From Chelonoidis abingdonii (taxonomy: Eukaryota > Chordata > Testudines > Testudinidae), in the NCBI RefSeq assembly GCF_003597395.2, contig NC_133774.1, positions 42,996,392 through 43,060,391 on the forward strand: DNA of 64,000 nt, given 5' to 3'. The notes under the pieces were generated by a model. That model was not told the origin of the DNA, made no database searches, and saw only the letters and a program-made list of their open reading frames with translations. The stretch's first letter is position 1; every line of letters starts with the position of its first letter. The position numbers and the translations under genes are program-made. Shown piece by piece: positions 22,447 through 62,890 of the stretch.

Positions 22447-22454
22447 GTCCCTCC

Positions 22455-23780
22455 CGCAAACCTTGTAAATCACAAGATATCTATGAGGCCAGCACCATCT
22501 TCACAGAGGCTCTGGGCTTCCACACCAGCCCTGACTCCCAGCAGTGCCACCTGCTTGGCTCCACTGGAGCTCTGCTACCAGAGAATTCCACTGACAATAG
22601 ATGACCCGGGACTTCCACTAGGTGGGTTCTGTAGAAAAGATAATAGAGACTTATGCTGTATTATTTTTTCCAGTGAATCTCTATGGGACCAGGGTGTGTG
22701 GAAAAGACAAAGTGTAACCTTTCCAGGTCACCCAATCCTCCCTCAGACTGCCCAGTCTCCACTTCCTCCCCCCAGCATGGACCCCAGACCAATGGATGAC
22801 TCTCTGCAGGTTCTGGGGTGGAGGGAATGGAGCCAGTGCGGTCATTCACTCCTCCCTTCTGCATAAGAGGAAAAGATCTATGTGTGCAGGGTGCCTTCTG
22901 TGGCCTGAATAATTCTCTCTAGGATCCACCAGACTTTGGCCAGTCCCCTTAGCCATTTTCACAGGAGACCAAACCCAGCCCTCCCCATTACCCCAAGGGA
23001 TGATGTCAAGGAGATCCTTGAAGAGATTTTCTCCTCCAGACACCCCTTGCACAGGTTTTACACTAGGAGAGCAATCTGGTCCTGTGCATGAATTTTTTTA
23101 GAAGTCTTAAACAAAGAAAATACTTGATCCAAACTTCATAAATGTATCTGCAGTAGCTTTCCTTTTCATTAATGTACTTCCTTAATCCCTTAGATTATCG
23201 TAGTTAATAATGAAATTCACAGGAGGAAAAAACAATTTAATTTTTTTCTGAAGCATATATTACAATTACTACTACAATAGATTTAAATATTTCAATTCCA
23301 TGCATTTCCTGATCTCACATATATGGAAGAACTGTAGTGGTTTAAAGAGTTTACAGAAAAGAGAGCCAAGAAATGGATGCATGGATGTTCATGCTGACTA
23401 CCAAACGTAAAACACATTCTGATAAAGCAAAGTAAATCCTTTATGAAATGTAAGTGATCAAAGGTCTGCTTTACGACAATGCAAACTTGAAAATGGATTT
23501 CATTTTATACTTGTGACAGATGCTTTCAACTTTCAGCTACAGATTACTTCATAAAAGAAGAAATAAAAGTAGTTCCGGATATTGATCTCATGCCAAATTG
23601 CTGGTCTCAGTCATTCAAAATGCCAACTAACTTTTCCTATAGGAAGAGACTATTTTTTACAGCTTGTAAAGCTCAAAATACAAATAAAACTAATAAAGTT
23701 ATCCAAATGGTTACCCATAATACTTAAAACTTTCTTATATGTCTTAAGTGTCTAAGAACTACTTGTGACTTGGACTGCAT
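22455..23780. other. No gene seen
   Basis: Moderate GC content to about 23060, then AT-rich. Open frames at 22483 and 22846 lack any recognisable domain. Confidence 0.45.
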
Positions 23781-23789
23781 ACCCAAGCA

Positions 23790-26010
23790 AGGGATTAAGG
23801 GGGAGTAAGAACTCCATACTATACTCCTGCAGGATCCTGGACCTGTGAGGGGCAAGAAACGTGTTGAGTTTTGGCTCTCCCCACATCCCTAGCCAATGTC
23901 CCAACTAACACATATGAATGGGTGCCGGGATATTATAAATTTACTGCTATAGGTGTGGCGATGGTTTGAGTACATGTACTCAAACCCTATGGCCAGGACA
24001 TAACATTTTTCCTCTGCTCTTTTTGAGGTTGGGGGCAGAAAAGATGGGGTCTGCCACAGCGCCTTAACCAGTTTTAACACCCCATCATGGACTGGTAGAG
24101 TAACCTTAGAAGGGGCTGCTGCACAAAGACTGTCTGTGGGCTCCATTAGCTCCTCCGCCTCTAGCCCCAAATTCGTGATGACCCATTTGGTGAGCTCGGA
24201 AACCATCCAGAGACAGTGGGTGGGAGAGACCCGTGACCACCTCATCTGGGAATGATGAGGAAGATGCCAACACTGCAGGAGGAGCTGGGTCCTCCTCCAA
24301 CATCAGGGTTGCATCCACTGAGGCCACTGCTGGGGACTCGGTACCAGGGTCAGAGTCCGAGTCTGGGTCCCGTACCAGTCGGGGCTGCACTAGGACTTGC
24401 CTCTCAGATGCTGCCACAGATTCATAGATTCATAGACTCTAGGACTGGAAGGGACCTCGAGAGGTCATCGAGTCCAGTCCCCTGCCCTCATGGCAGGACC
24501 AAATACTGTCTAGACCATCCCTGATAGACATTTATCTAACCTACTCTTCAATATCTCCAGAGATGGAGATTCCACAACCTCACAGGGAGAAATGAGGACC
24601 TGGCATCAGAGGCAATCCCTATGGGTTCCAATACTGCCAATGCATCAGCCACTGCCTCGGTGGCCAAGCACCTGTGGCAGGCACAGCACTGAAGTCCGGT
24701 GCATAAGATGAGCAGTATCTCTTCGGCGGGAGGATGGATTCCTCTTCTGAGGATTCCTCTCTGAGAGATCAAAGTAGAGCCGTTGTCACATCCACCTGCT
24801 GGCTGTGATGCAGAACCAGGGAGAGATGCCGAGGAGTCGGGGACCAGTGACATGGCTCCAGTGAATGGTACCAAGAAGCTGGAGACCAGAGCCACAAAGC
24901 TAGCAACCAGAGCCACAAAGCTGGGGAGCGGGCCATGAAGCTGGGGACTGGTGTTGAGTTAGTGACCACTGCAGCAGGCCCATGGGGGGTTTCCCTCTGG
25001 AAGGAGCTGCCTTCAATTACTCCAAGGTCGGTGGATGGTCTCAGGGAGTGGGCGTTAGTAGGAGAGCCATAAGGTCCTTTGCTGCCTGAAAAGCCTCAGT
25101 GTTGAAGGGGCTCTCAAGCGCAGGGTGCCCTGACCACTCCGAGGAGAAGGTGGTGGGTCCCAGACTGGGCTCGGCGCCCTGGGTGGAGGCTTTGGGGAGG
25201 ACAAGTTGCCTGGTACACATCTCACCTCATCAGTCACTCCCCGCTTATTCTTTTTCGGCGCAGGGGAGTGCCCTCTTTCAGCACACTGTTTCTTGTGCCA
25301 CTTCCTTGGCACCGGAGATGGTGATTGGTGACAAGAAGGTCCCAGTATTGGAGGGCCCTCTGTATCAAGGCTGAAGTGCTTGGCACCAAATTGGAGCAGG
25401 ACTGGCTCTGAGGCAGGTCAAAGTGCGCTTCCATTAATAGGGTCTTCAGACAAATGTCCCTGTCCTTTTGTGTGCGTGGCCTGAAGTCCCTGAAGATCCT
25501 GCACCTGTCTTTAATGTGAGCACATGCAGGTCGCTCACTGGCATGGGCTTATGGCAGGTGGCACAAGGTCTGAAACCCGGGGACTGGGGCATACCCCATC
25601 CCTAGGATGACATCCTGTGATAGGGACTGCTATTCAGTCTAACTAATTAACTAACTAAACTCCTAACTATACACAAGAACAACTGAGTGCAAAAAATCTG
25701 GGAGAACTTGCAAGTGCAAGAGAGAAAGCTGTTTCAGCAATCATCATGGGCTTAAGAAGGAACTGAGAGGGTACGGGGCTGGCAGAGCCCCTTACACTGG
25801 CGCATGAGCATGGGGCTCCAGGGAGCACTAAGGCCAGCCCTATGGAAAACCTCCTGGGGGAAAAATCTTCAGAAACTGTGCACGTGGGCACACCCATACC
25901 TAACATGGAATTGACATGAGCAAGCACTCCAAGAAGAGCCCCCTGAGCAAAGGGGAAGCAAAGAAAGAGTAAGTTTGAACACCATCTCTTGGTGCCTAAA
26001 CACCAAATCC
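23790..26010 (-). mobile_element. DIRS-type retrotransposon remnant, 5' (gag) part
   Basis: Minus strand starts near 25945 with a DIRS end (GAGTGCTTGCTCATGTCAAT; complement of 25895-25945) and continues into Ser/Pro-rich gag-like text such as KKQCAERGHSPAPKKNKRG (25055-25312). A short repeated stretch (GAGCCACAAAGCT, 24890-24925) codes for repeated Ala-Leu-Trp text. A CR1 scrap interrupts it. No RT or recombinase part is present. Confidence 0.5.
24421..24587 (-). mobile_element. CR1 LINE 3' end fragment
   Basis: Reads, in reverse, the CR1 tail: TTCATAGATTCATAGACTCT, GACTGGAAGGGACCTCGAGA, GGTCATCGAGTCCAGTCCCC, GACATTTATCTAACC and ATCTCCAGAGATGGAGATTC. Inserted in the DIRS remnant. Confidence 0.92.
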
Positions 26011-26895
26011 AGCCCTAAATTTATTAAAAATAAAAAGCCTGTGGTCAGCTCTGCACAGGTATGCATGAAAATTAAAGAAGCTTTTTGCCTCTCTTTTGTG
26101 CCTCTATGCAGAAGTCAAGAAAAATTATAGTCCTTTAGTTCAGGAGCACAAAGACTAAGAGTCTAAGACTGATGCCATAACCCTTTTCTTTCCCTTGAAA
26201 AGGCCAGCAAAGATGGCCCCACATTGGGGGAACATCTCCTGCACTCTTTTAAAGGACCTCACTGCTATGCTCTCAGAGGGAGTTTTGTGGTATCATGCCT
26301 CAAGGAACTCTGATTGGGCCACTGCACCTCTGCATTAACCCCTACTATAGGCTATGCCCTATCTTTGCAGATTCAAAGAAATTAACTTCTGCTTACCTAA
26401 ATTTCCCCTGGATACAATACTTTCTACTGTGCATTCTAAAATGCTACATAGTGTTGCTGTATACTGGAAAACAGCTGCCAAGTGACTCACTGAAGTGGGT
26501 CTGTCATTCAGTGGGTGAAGTGATTCTTTTACATATACAATAAAACATGAACATATTTCTATGCATTTTCAGTATTTGAAAGGATGTGAAAAATCCAGAG
26601 AAACAAACGTATAGAAATGCTATTGCCTTTCCTGTGGATACTGGCAGTGCTGGGGGTGCATGTTGCAGAGCATATTGGTTGGTGACAAAAGGAGAAACAC
26701 AGCATATTGCCTGGAAATATACTTCCTAAATAATAAGGACAGTAGTAGCTGGCAGCAGTACAGAAGTGTCTAGTTAAGAGAAGTGCTCAGGGCCTGCTCA
26801 ATGTCCCCAGCCCAAAAAAGTATGTGCAACCACTTGAAAATGCGCAAAATATACCACACATGGCATTTTCTAGTTTTCCTGCAGTTTGTCTAAAA

Positions 26896-27206
26896 CAGGG
26901 GTCAGCAACCTTTCACAAGTGATATGCCGAGTCTTCATTTATTCACTCTAATTTAAAGTTTTGTGTGCCAGTAATACATTTTAACATTTTTAGAAGCTCT
27001 CTTTCTATAAGTCTATAATATATAACTAAACTATTGTTGTATGTAAAGTACATAAGGTTTTTTAAATGTTTAAGAAGATTCATTTAAAACTAAATTAAAA
27101 TGGAGAGCCCCCTGGACCAGTGGCCAGGACCTGGGCAGTGTGAGTGCCACTGAAAATCAGCGCGTGTACCACCTTCGGCACCCATGCCATAGGTTGCCTA
27201 CCCAGG
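26896..27206. mobile_element. hAT-type MITE with 8-bp target duplication
   Basis: Begins CAGGGGTCAGCAACCTTTCA and ends ATAGGTTGCCTACCCAGG, inverted ends of a common turtle MITE. Both flanks are GTCTAAAA (26888-26895, 27207-27214). The terminal bases of the right end are altered (CCCAGG for CCCCTG). Confidence 0.9.
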
Positions 27207-27214
27207 GTCTAAAA

Positions 27215-30200
27215 TATAGATTATTCAATACTTGGATTACTCAGTATAAAACACTATGGGCTTGATTCTTTACTCATATATGTAGTGTTTACTCTCACAC
27301 AAGGGGTCCACTTAACTCAGTAGGATTATTGTGTATATAGAGTTGAAGGATTAAGCTATATATAAAATTATTATTTATAGGGATTTCAATCACTTTAATA
27401 TTACAAACTTTCCAAATTTCTAGGCATGATAAGATACTAATTGCAGGGGCCACATCCGTCTCAATGTCATTCCAGCACTTTATTGAAGAAGTAACAATAC
27501 AGTTTGTGAATGGGAAAAGAGAAACTGACTCTAACTCAATAATAAGAACAAACTCTTTTTAAATCCTTTATGGCTGTAACAAGTTATTCTCTTATTTAAA
27601 GCACTTTGTTTTTTGCAACCCACGTTATATTTGTATTTACTTCTAAAAGACGAAAATAAAGTCCAGAGACGGAATACTATCAATGGGATGTGAAATTTCA
27701 TGTTCTTATTCTTTTAAATAAACACTATCCCTTTAAGTGAATGAAGTTCCAAATGTTTCTCTGTTTAAAACATTTAAATTCTAGGGGCCAAATTCTGCCC
27801 TTTGGAGATATACACGTGCATCTCAATTTCCCCCTAGAACTCTCTTCTCCATAGGTTGTTGGATATGTGTTTTACTTGGTCTGCTGCCATACCAGGGAAT
27901 AAAATTAATGGCTCTGGATCTTCCCTCCCAGCAGGAGAAAATTCATTCCCTGAACATTTTATTCAATCAGTCATATATGTTATTTGAAAAAACAGCTTTT
28001 CAGTACCTGGGTATAACAAGCTAATGGTCTCAGGCTATGAGTTTATACCTTACAGAAATTAGTGGGCTTGATTAAAGATCCTTTTGTTTTGTTGAGAGAG
28101 AGAGAGAGAATATAACTTTTATTTTGTTTATTCCCCTCACTCTGCGAGCGGTGATGCAAGCAGACCATTCAAGGGAGCAAGAGGACTCTTCATGCCCCCA
28201 TACTTTTCTGCACAGGTGACTAGGTCAAGCAACACTTTTGCACCTAATTTATGCTGCTAAAGAATTAATCATGGGGGCGGGGGGCACAAAGAAGGGCTAA
28301 AAAATTTCCAGGAAGGTAAAGGTATGAATGGTTTCAATATCTTTTTTTTTTTTTTTTTTTTTTTTTTTTGGAGGGAGGGGACTTTCAGGCTCATCAGCGA
28401 AAGAGATTTTTTGAAACAGGGGAGGAAGTACGGCCAAAAGCTCAACTCAGGCTGAAAGTATTAACTCAATCTGCCATAGTAAAAATACTTTGTAGTATAG
28501 TATATTGGGTATTTTAGCCTCTAAAGTTTCATATTTGAAAGAGAAACTATGTAGAACATGGTTCTTAGAGCCTCAGATGTGAGATAGCAGCTGGGTCACG
28601 GGCAGACAAGAGGCTACCAGGAAGAAGATGCTGTATGTTTACGAAAATATGGGATCCAACTCATAGGAGGGAAAGAAACTGGATGGGTCTCTATGCTTTT
28701 TTGTTTTGCACAGAGATTCACAAAGCCTAGGCCCAGTACCACAGAGTTGACCTACCAAGATGGAGATCATCTTGCTAAAATAGGATGATACCATTTGTGA
28801 CACCAACGTTTTATTCAAGTCTAATGACTGTAGTTTGTCCTCAAAAGGCACACACACTGCTCTTGTGCACATTCAGAGATAAAATATTGACCTATACAAG
28901 TTTCCACACTATTTCTAATGTTCTTTTGTCAATAAAAAGAAAATTGCTATAAGGCTCCATTTGGGTTTGCTAAAGTCAGAGTCACTTTATGGGAAGGAGG
29001 AGATTGATTATCCAAACAATACTACAGTATTAATCAACAGTAGACTTTCTAGAGAAAACTATCAGCTCAGTATCCTAACATTATTAATATTTCTTTTAAA
29101 ATAATTCACTGCAACAATTACAGGATAAAATATTAGGATTTGGTATAGTCTCATACTAAAAACGACTAAGTGAACCATCCAATAAGGGACTGCGGTAGAG
29201 AAAACAGCCTTCATTTGTTTAACATTTTAGTTCAACCACAGACTTATCCTGTGCACAAAACCAACACAAACAAAATAACTTCAGAGTTTTCAAGTAAAGA
29301 GATAAAAGCAAGTAAATGTTGAATAATGGGCACAATTCCTTTATCAAATATTCCCACTGAGTTTAAGTGAAACATGTTACGTAGGTTCAACCACTATTCT
29401 GAGACTCTGCAATAAGTGTACAGTATTAGCTACCTGCACTTAGCTACCATGACATTTATTTGAAAGAAAATAATCTGCTAAGCTATTTCAAAAAAAAAAA
29501 AAATCTTCAAACAGGGCTTCACGCCTTGTGTCCTCAGAGTCTCCACAACAGTGTTGAGGGGGTACAGTTTTTGCTGCCAGGAAATACTCTTGCTGATCAG
29601 CATTCCTTTCTGGCTATAGCATAAACACTAGCATCACTGATAGAAGCATGCCATGTCCCCAACACTGCCTACAGTAAGCAGACCATGCAAATCACTTTTA
29701 TCAATCTTTTTTTAATTGCTGTGAGAGAGGAAAAGGGAGGAGAGGATGCCTTACAGTCTCTCCTTTTCTATACCAGCTTGGTGCCATACTCCAGGAGGGG
29801 GCTGATGTAACTGAGGACTTAAGCCTAATGTTTCAGCCTTAGCACTGTTTACTAAAATAAATCAGCATAAGTCAGGGATTTCAGGGTGAGCAAGGTCAAG
29901 TCCTTAATGTTATTGAGTGTAGATTTTGTGTGAGAATTTCATTTTTATAGTTTATTTAGATAGTTATAATCATTGAATGAAAAGAAGCACTCCCTCATGA
30001 AAGTATATAAAAACACTGGCTTTGAGAATATTTGTTTATGCAACAGATAGAGACATATATATGTATATATAAACAGGACTACTCACATGTATAAAATTAA
30101 GCCTGCATATTAAGCATGTCTTTGTAGAATCAGTGCCTTAAAATGGAACATTATTAGGTTCTAAATTTGTACTTTATTTAAGGATGTTTTCAAAGTGATT

Positions 30201-30922
30201 TTTACCCATTAGACCAAAGCAGTTCTTTCAAGGATATTGGAATGTATTCTGTCAGTCTAGCTACTACATGTGCTCGTTAATTGCACGTATTAAAGGTAAT
30301 TTATGAAATATTGATGAAAAACACATTTTGCACTCAAAATGGTTACATACAAGAATCCAGTACCTCTAGTATATTCTTTCATCGCTGTGCTACTGTAATT
30401 CAAAAACAGATGAAAGAATTTTTTCAAAAATATCATAGCTTTTATGCTCAAATTCCAACCAGGAGTGACTTTTGTCTTATAAATATTGAAGGCATTATTC
30501 TACACTGATTCCATACCTAAAACCTCCATTAAAGTTTGACATGTTGCATGAGTATAGAATATGCCCCTTGAAAAGGGTATTTATAATAGAAACATTAACA
30601 ATCCTTAGCTATATAGATCAATACTAGCATCACTGTTTTAATAGTTAGAAAAAAATAGAAAACTGTCCCAAGAAACAGGTGCACACGAAATGCTATTTTA
30701 AGACAATCTATTTGTAGGGTACAATATTTGTTTACCTGTAACTACACAGAGAAAACAGTATTTAACAGGACTGAAAGATGATAGATTTAGCAGTGTTGAA
30801 CCTGCTCATAGAAATGGTAATATGTACAGCAAGACACCTTTACACATATGTAACCTCGGTATGAACACTAGAAATTTCACTTTCTTTTTTCTTTAAGTTA
30901 GATAGCACAGCAACAAATGCAC
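27215..30922. other. AT-rich intronic DNA, no gene seen
   Basis: Contains GAGA repeats near 28096-28110 and a 28-base T run at 28342-28369. ADAMTS6 exon 7 (expected text YDICTYKNKPCGTLG) was looked for by eye on the minus strand and not found. Confidence 0.5.
28342..28369. repeat. Poly(T) run, 28 bases
   Basis: Uninterrupted T run followed by GGAGGGAGGGG. Confidence 0.95.
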
Positions 30923-31004
30923 AGCCAGATTTTCAGCTGGTGTAAATCTGCATAGCTCCATGGACATCAGTGAAGTGACACTGATTTACACCAAGGATTT
31001 GGCA
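30923..31004. mobile_element. Short palindromic MITE
   Basis: CCAGATTTTCAGCTGGTGTA and its near complement ACACTGATTTACACCAAGGA face each other around CATGGACATCAGTG; an old amniote repeat. Confidence 0.6.
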
Positions 31005-31410
31005 ATAATGTTTTACACTGAAAACATTATACAGTAGTAACAAAACAATTTTTTTCTCCTGCTTGTTGATCTTTTTCCCCAGAGTTTTTAGAATTTTTGT
31101 TCAACTATAAAAGTTTGAAACCATCAAGAAAATTCATCAGATCTACTTCAAGATTTTTTATGGGAGCAGTTATAAGAAGCACAGTTACTGAAGTTATTGA
31201 AATTGTAAGTACTGTAAATTCTTAGACATTTTATTTCCAATTTTTTAAAATCTATGTTTTAATGGTCTGATATATTCTCAAAGACAAGGAACATACTATC
31301 TTTTTACCCTCACAAGATTACCTACCCCTTAAATTACTAAAAATATAGGTTTTATACGTAAGTAAATACAAGAAAACCATAGAAAGAAGATAAAATAAAT
31401 ACAAGACCTA

Positions 31411-59057
<27,647 letters not shown>

Positions 59058-59344
59058 AATTTAGAAAAACAGAAAGGGTTTGGGTTTTTTTGGAGGGCTA
59101 CCTATGTGCTATAGAGTTAACTCCACTCCAGAATCGCACCATAACAGGGATATTTATTTTATATTTCTTCCAAAATAATTATTGGATGTTCCACTTTTTG
59201 ACAGGTACTCTTTTCCAACAACCTGTGCTTTCTTCTATATCTGCAGTCATTTTCTCAGTTCAAAAATAAGTATGTTGTAAAATTCCTTTAGATATCAATA
59301 AGGTGTCAGACTTGATAGTTATTAAACTTTGTCCATTTCTTTAC
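59058..59344 (-). promoter_or_regulatory. ADAMTS6: Putative ADAMTS6 5' leader with three upstream ORFs
   Basis: The 287 bases before the start codon end, on the upstream side, at a possible acceptor (a T-rich tract then TTTAG at about 59345-59349), so this may be the 5'UTR part of exon 1. Reading on the minus strand there are three short upstream ORFs: 59322-59336 (4 codons), 59179-59250 (23 codons, starting MTADIEE) and 59098-59142 (14 codons, starting MVRFW). All end before the main ATG. Such leaders often lower translation of the main ORF. The transcript boundary is inferred, not seen. Confidence 0.45.
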
Positions 59345-60286
59345 CTAAAAAAAGGGGAAAAAAGGCATGTCAAAGTAAGGTCAACTTTAAATTGGAAGAT
59401 CTATACTGCAAAAATGCTATCCAAGAGTCATGAATTACTATATAGTTAGCAATCAAATTTGAACATTGTTGCTTGCATGGTCTAAGGCCCCAATCCTACA
59501 GAAACTTATACACACACTTTAACAAACATGTACAAAGCCAAACATATTGTTTTAAATATAAATGCTTGGCTCACTGTAGTCAGTGCAATGTTTCATTGAT
59601 TTCAATAGTGGATAATTAGAGCCAATATGCTGGCAGACAAAGGAAGAACCTGGGAATGCATCATAATGTTTTCTGACAGAGAAATGTATGGTTATCTGAC
59701 CTACAACATGAACATTATTGTTATTATTATTCATTCAGGGCTCACCCTGAACCCCTTATGCAGGCAAAATTCAGTTTAACTTCAATGGAAGTTTCCCATG
59801 TGTTTCTGCTAGAGAATTAAGTTAATCATTTGAAATTATTAATGGCATTAATTTTGTATTTTAAATATTAGCAAAGACATTTTGCATATACAACTCATCA
59901 TTTAACGTATTTGTACACACTTTAATAATTTTAGTACGCTAGGAACTGTACATATTGTTGATAATGACACATTACGAAAATGCTGGTCTTAAAATTTTAT
60001 ACAGCCATCTGTAACACCTGCCTCACACCAAGCTCTGTGGGTCCACCAGTAGTCACAACAAAACAGCTGAAAACATCTTAAATAAAAATACCCAACACCA
60101 TATGAAGTCATTCTAACATCTACAGCTGGAGGGAACTTACGTTACCTCAGAATTGTAGCAAAACAGAAGGTCTGCTCTTACAGCTTTTACTCACACGAAA
60201 AGTCCTATTGAAGTCAATGGAATTATTTGCATGAGTAACGGTTACAGAATCAAGATCATAATGTGCAGCACTGTTCAAAGTGTATG
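59345..60286. other. Upstream flank or 5' intron of ADAMTS6, nothing firm
   Basis: No promoter motif or upstream exon could be fixed by eye. A MITE scrap with GAAGTCAATGG lies near 60212. Confidence 0.4.
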
Positions 60287-60985
60287 TAACAGGTAGCTTA
60301 GAGGGCCAAGCAGCCTAGTGGTTGGAGCACATGGCTCTCAGCCCCATTGGTTGAGGAGACTCAGACTTGGATGGTAGGGGGACCCAGGCCCTCCCTCTCC
60401 ACTGGGTCCCAGTCCAGGGCCCTGTGTACATCAACCCCTTAACAGGGCAAGGCCCTCCCAGCAGAGAGTCAAAATCCGCTGTCGTGGGTTACTTCCTACC
60501 AGTCCGTTCAGTTTGGTGCATGGCCCTGCTAGTCCAATTTGCTGGGCAGCTCCTTACTATAGGGTCCCCTCTTGGGTTTTGGGCAGCACCTTGCCGCAGT
60601 CCCAAGCTCCTTTGGGCATGGCAGCCAGAAGTTGGTGAAGGCGAGCCCCACAATCTCACTGGGGTTCTCTCACTCTCAGGTGCTGGAGTGTCCTGTCTTC
60701 CTCACAATCTCCCTTAGCTGGGGAGACAGCATTTACTGCCTGGCGGCTTCCTTGGCTGGCGGGTTAGTGCTCTTTCCCCTCAGGTAGGGAGGCAGCTGGT
60801 TCCTGCCTCTTTGCCGAACTGAGCCCCGAAGTGAGCCAGGCTCTCTCCTCCCCCCTCCCCCACCTCGCCCTTCCAGGCCTGGCATTGGATGCAGGTATAA
60901 CGGGGCAGAGATAGCTGGGCACAAAGACTCTCTTTAATCCCTGCTCTGCTGGTTGGCAGTTTCTCTGCTTCATCACAGTGTACAA
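60287..60985 (-). mobile_element. LTR-like interspersed repeat
   Basis: Contains AGCAGCCTAGTGGTTGGAGC and, at the far end, TAATCCCTGCTCTGCTGGTT. This resembles a turtle repeat read on the minus strand. The open frames across it are by-products. Class not certain. Confidence 0.45.
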
Positions 60986-61270
60986 CTAATTTATCAATAA
61001 ACTCAACATCTAGTTAGATCAATTTATTCAATAGCACTGTAGTGAAGACTAGCCATGTTCTGTAATCAGTGTTTAAAATGTAGCTAATTATTGCTACATA
61101 TTACACACGATATTGTTATTTTAGCTTTCTTCTGAAAATAGCATATAGTATTTAATTAGGGTATGATGAGGAAATAACAGTGATATTAAAAGATACTTTT
61201 CAAGTAAATGGCAAGTCTTAGCTGGTAAGGTCTTTTTTCAGGGAGAACAGGGGGATTTAGTGTTGTAACT

Positions 61271-62890
61271 CATAGATTTTAAGCCCCGAAAAGACCATAA
61301 TGAGCATCTAATCTGACTTCCTGTATAACACTGGCCTTAGAATTCAATTAGAAACATGCTGTTTATTAAAAACCACTTGGTTAAACTACAGTTTATGTTT
61401 TAGATAGACAGTTAATCTTTATTTGAAGATTTCAAGAGATGATAAATCCACCACGTTCTTAGATAAATTGCTCCAGTGATTAGTTACCCTCAATATTAAA
61501 AAGTGTGCCCTACTTCCAATTTGGATTTGTCTAGCTTCAATATCTAGCCACTGGATTATATTCTGTCTTTGTCTGTTATTAAAGAGCCCTCTAACTATCA
61601 GAAATCTTCTCAAACACAGGTACTGATAGACTCTGATCTAATTGCCTCTTAATCTTCTTTTTGATAAACTATGGCTCCATCAGGAGTTCTTTAAAGATCT
61701 GAAAATCAAGAAGGAATCCTAAAAAAGTACAAACAAATGGACAAATTGCTAAGTAGGGAACAAAATAATAGCACAAGTATGTAGGGACAAAATCAGAAAG
61801 GCTAAACCACAAAATGAGTTACACCGAGCAAGGGACATAAAAGGTAATAAGAACAGGCTCATTAAATACATAAGGAGCAAGAGAAAGATGAAGGAAAGCA
61901 TAGGTCTTCTACTTTTAAGAGTAGGAGTGCTAAGAACTGATTAAATCAAGAAGGCTGAGGTGTTTAATGCCTGTTCTGCTTCAGTTTTCACTAAAAAAGG
62001 TTAATGGTGATTAGATATTCAACATAATTAATATTAACAAGAGAGAAGGAACACAAGCATAAGAGAGAAAAAACACATAAAAGAATATTTAGACAAGTCA
62101 GATGCATTCAAGTTGGCAAGGTTTGATTAAATTCATCCTAGGGTAGTTAGGGAATTAGCTGAAGTAATCACTGAACCATAGAACTCATAAAGGACAAGTG
62201 AGGTCCCAAAAGACTGGAGAAGGGCAAATGTTATGCAGATCTTTAAAAAGGAGAATGAAGAGGGCTCATGGAACCTAACTTTAATACTTGGAACAAATTA
62301 TTTAATAATTTGTAAGCACATAGAGAATAATAGGGTTATACCACTAGCCACCACAGATTTGCCAAGAAGAAACCTAATTTCCTTCTTTGATGTGGTTACT
62401 GGCTTAGTGGATGGGGGAAAGCTGCAGATATGATATATTTTGATTTTGTAAGTCTTTTAACACAGGCCCAGATGACATTTTCATAAGCAAAACTAGGGAA
62501 ATATTGTGAATTAAATTTCTATAAGGTGGGTGCACAACTGATTGAAAGACCATACTAGAAGAGGTCCCTTCCAGCCCTACATGTCTACAATTCCATTGAG
62601 CTTCTTAAATCTCTCACTGTCAGGCAGATTTTTCAGGCCTCTAATAATTCTGAAGCTCTTTTCTAAACCCTTTCCAGTTTGTCAACATCTTTTTTAACAT
62701 ATAGATAACCAAAACTGGATACTATATTCCAGTAATGGTCTTGTGAATGCTGTAAACAGAATTAATATCACCTCTTGATTCCTATTTGATATTCCCCTCC
62801 TTATGCATGCAAGGATCACACCAGTCCTCTTAACCACAGCATCACAGTATGGAGCTCATATTCTGTGTGTATGATGTATTGTCCTAACAG
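61271..62890 (-). mobile_element. LINE (CR1/L3) interrupted by another LINE
   Basis: Left piece 61271-61670 starts CATAGATTTTAAGCCCCGAA and encodes on the minus strand RVTNHWSNLSKNVVDLSSLE, the LINE C-terminus. Right piece 62595-62890 continues ATTGAGCTTCTTAAATCTCT...CTTTCCAGTTTGTCAACATC. The two read on as one element when the middle is removed. Confidence 0.8.
61671..62594 (+). mobile_element. CR1-type LINE inserted in the opposite-strand LINE
   Basis: Plus-strand remnants in CR1 order: AGGAATCCTAAAAAAGTACA...AATCAGAAAGGCTAAA; TGGAGAAGGGCAAATGTTAT; an RT segment with VTGLVDGGKLQI (62387-62433); AAAACTAGGGAAATATTG; and a tail AGAGGTCCCTTCCAGCCCTA. An internal deletion lies near 62548, where the middle of the RT and the C-terminus are missing. 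Confidence 0.75.

Noticed and set aside
24106..25434. Acidic and serine-rich open frames
   Set aside because: They are pieces of a decayed DIRS gag region cut by a CR1 fragment, not a host gene.
28342..28369. Poly(T) as the tail of a processed pseudogene on the minus strand
   Set aside because: The adjacent sequence shows no gene or SINE body.
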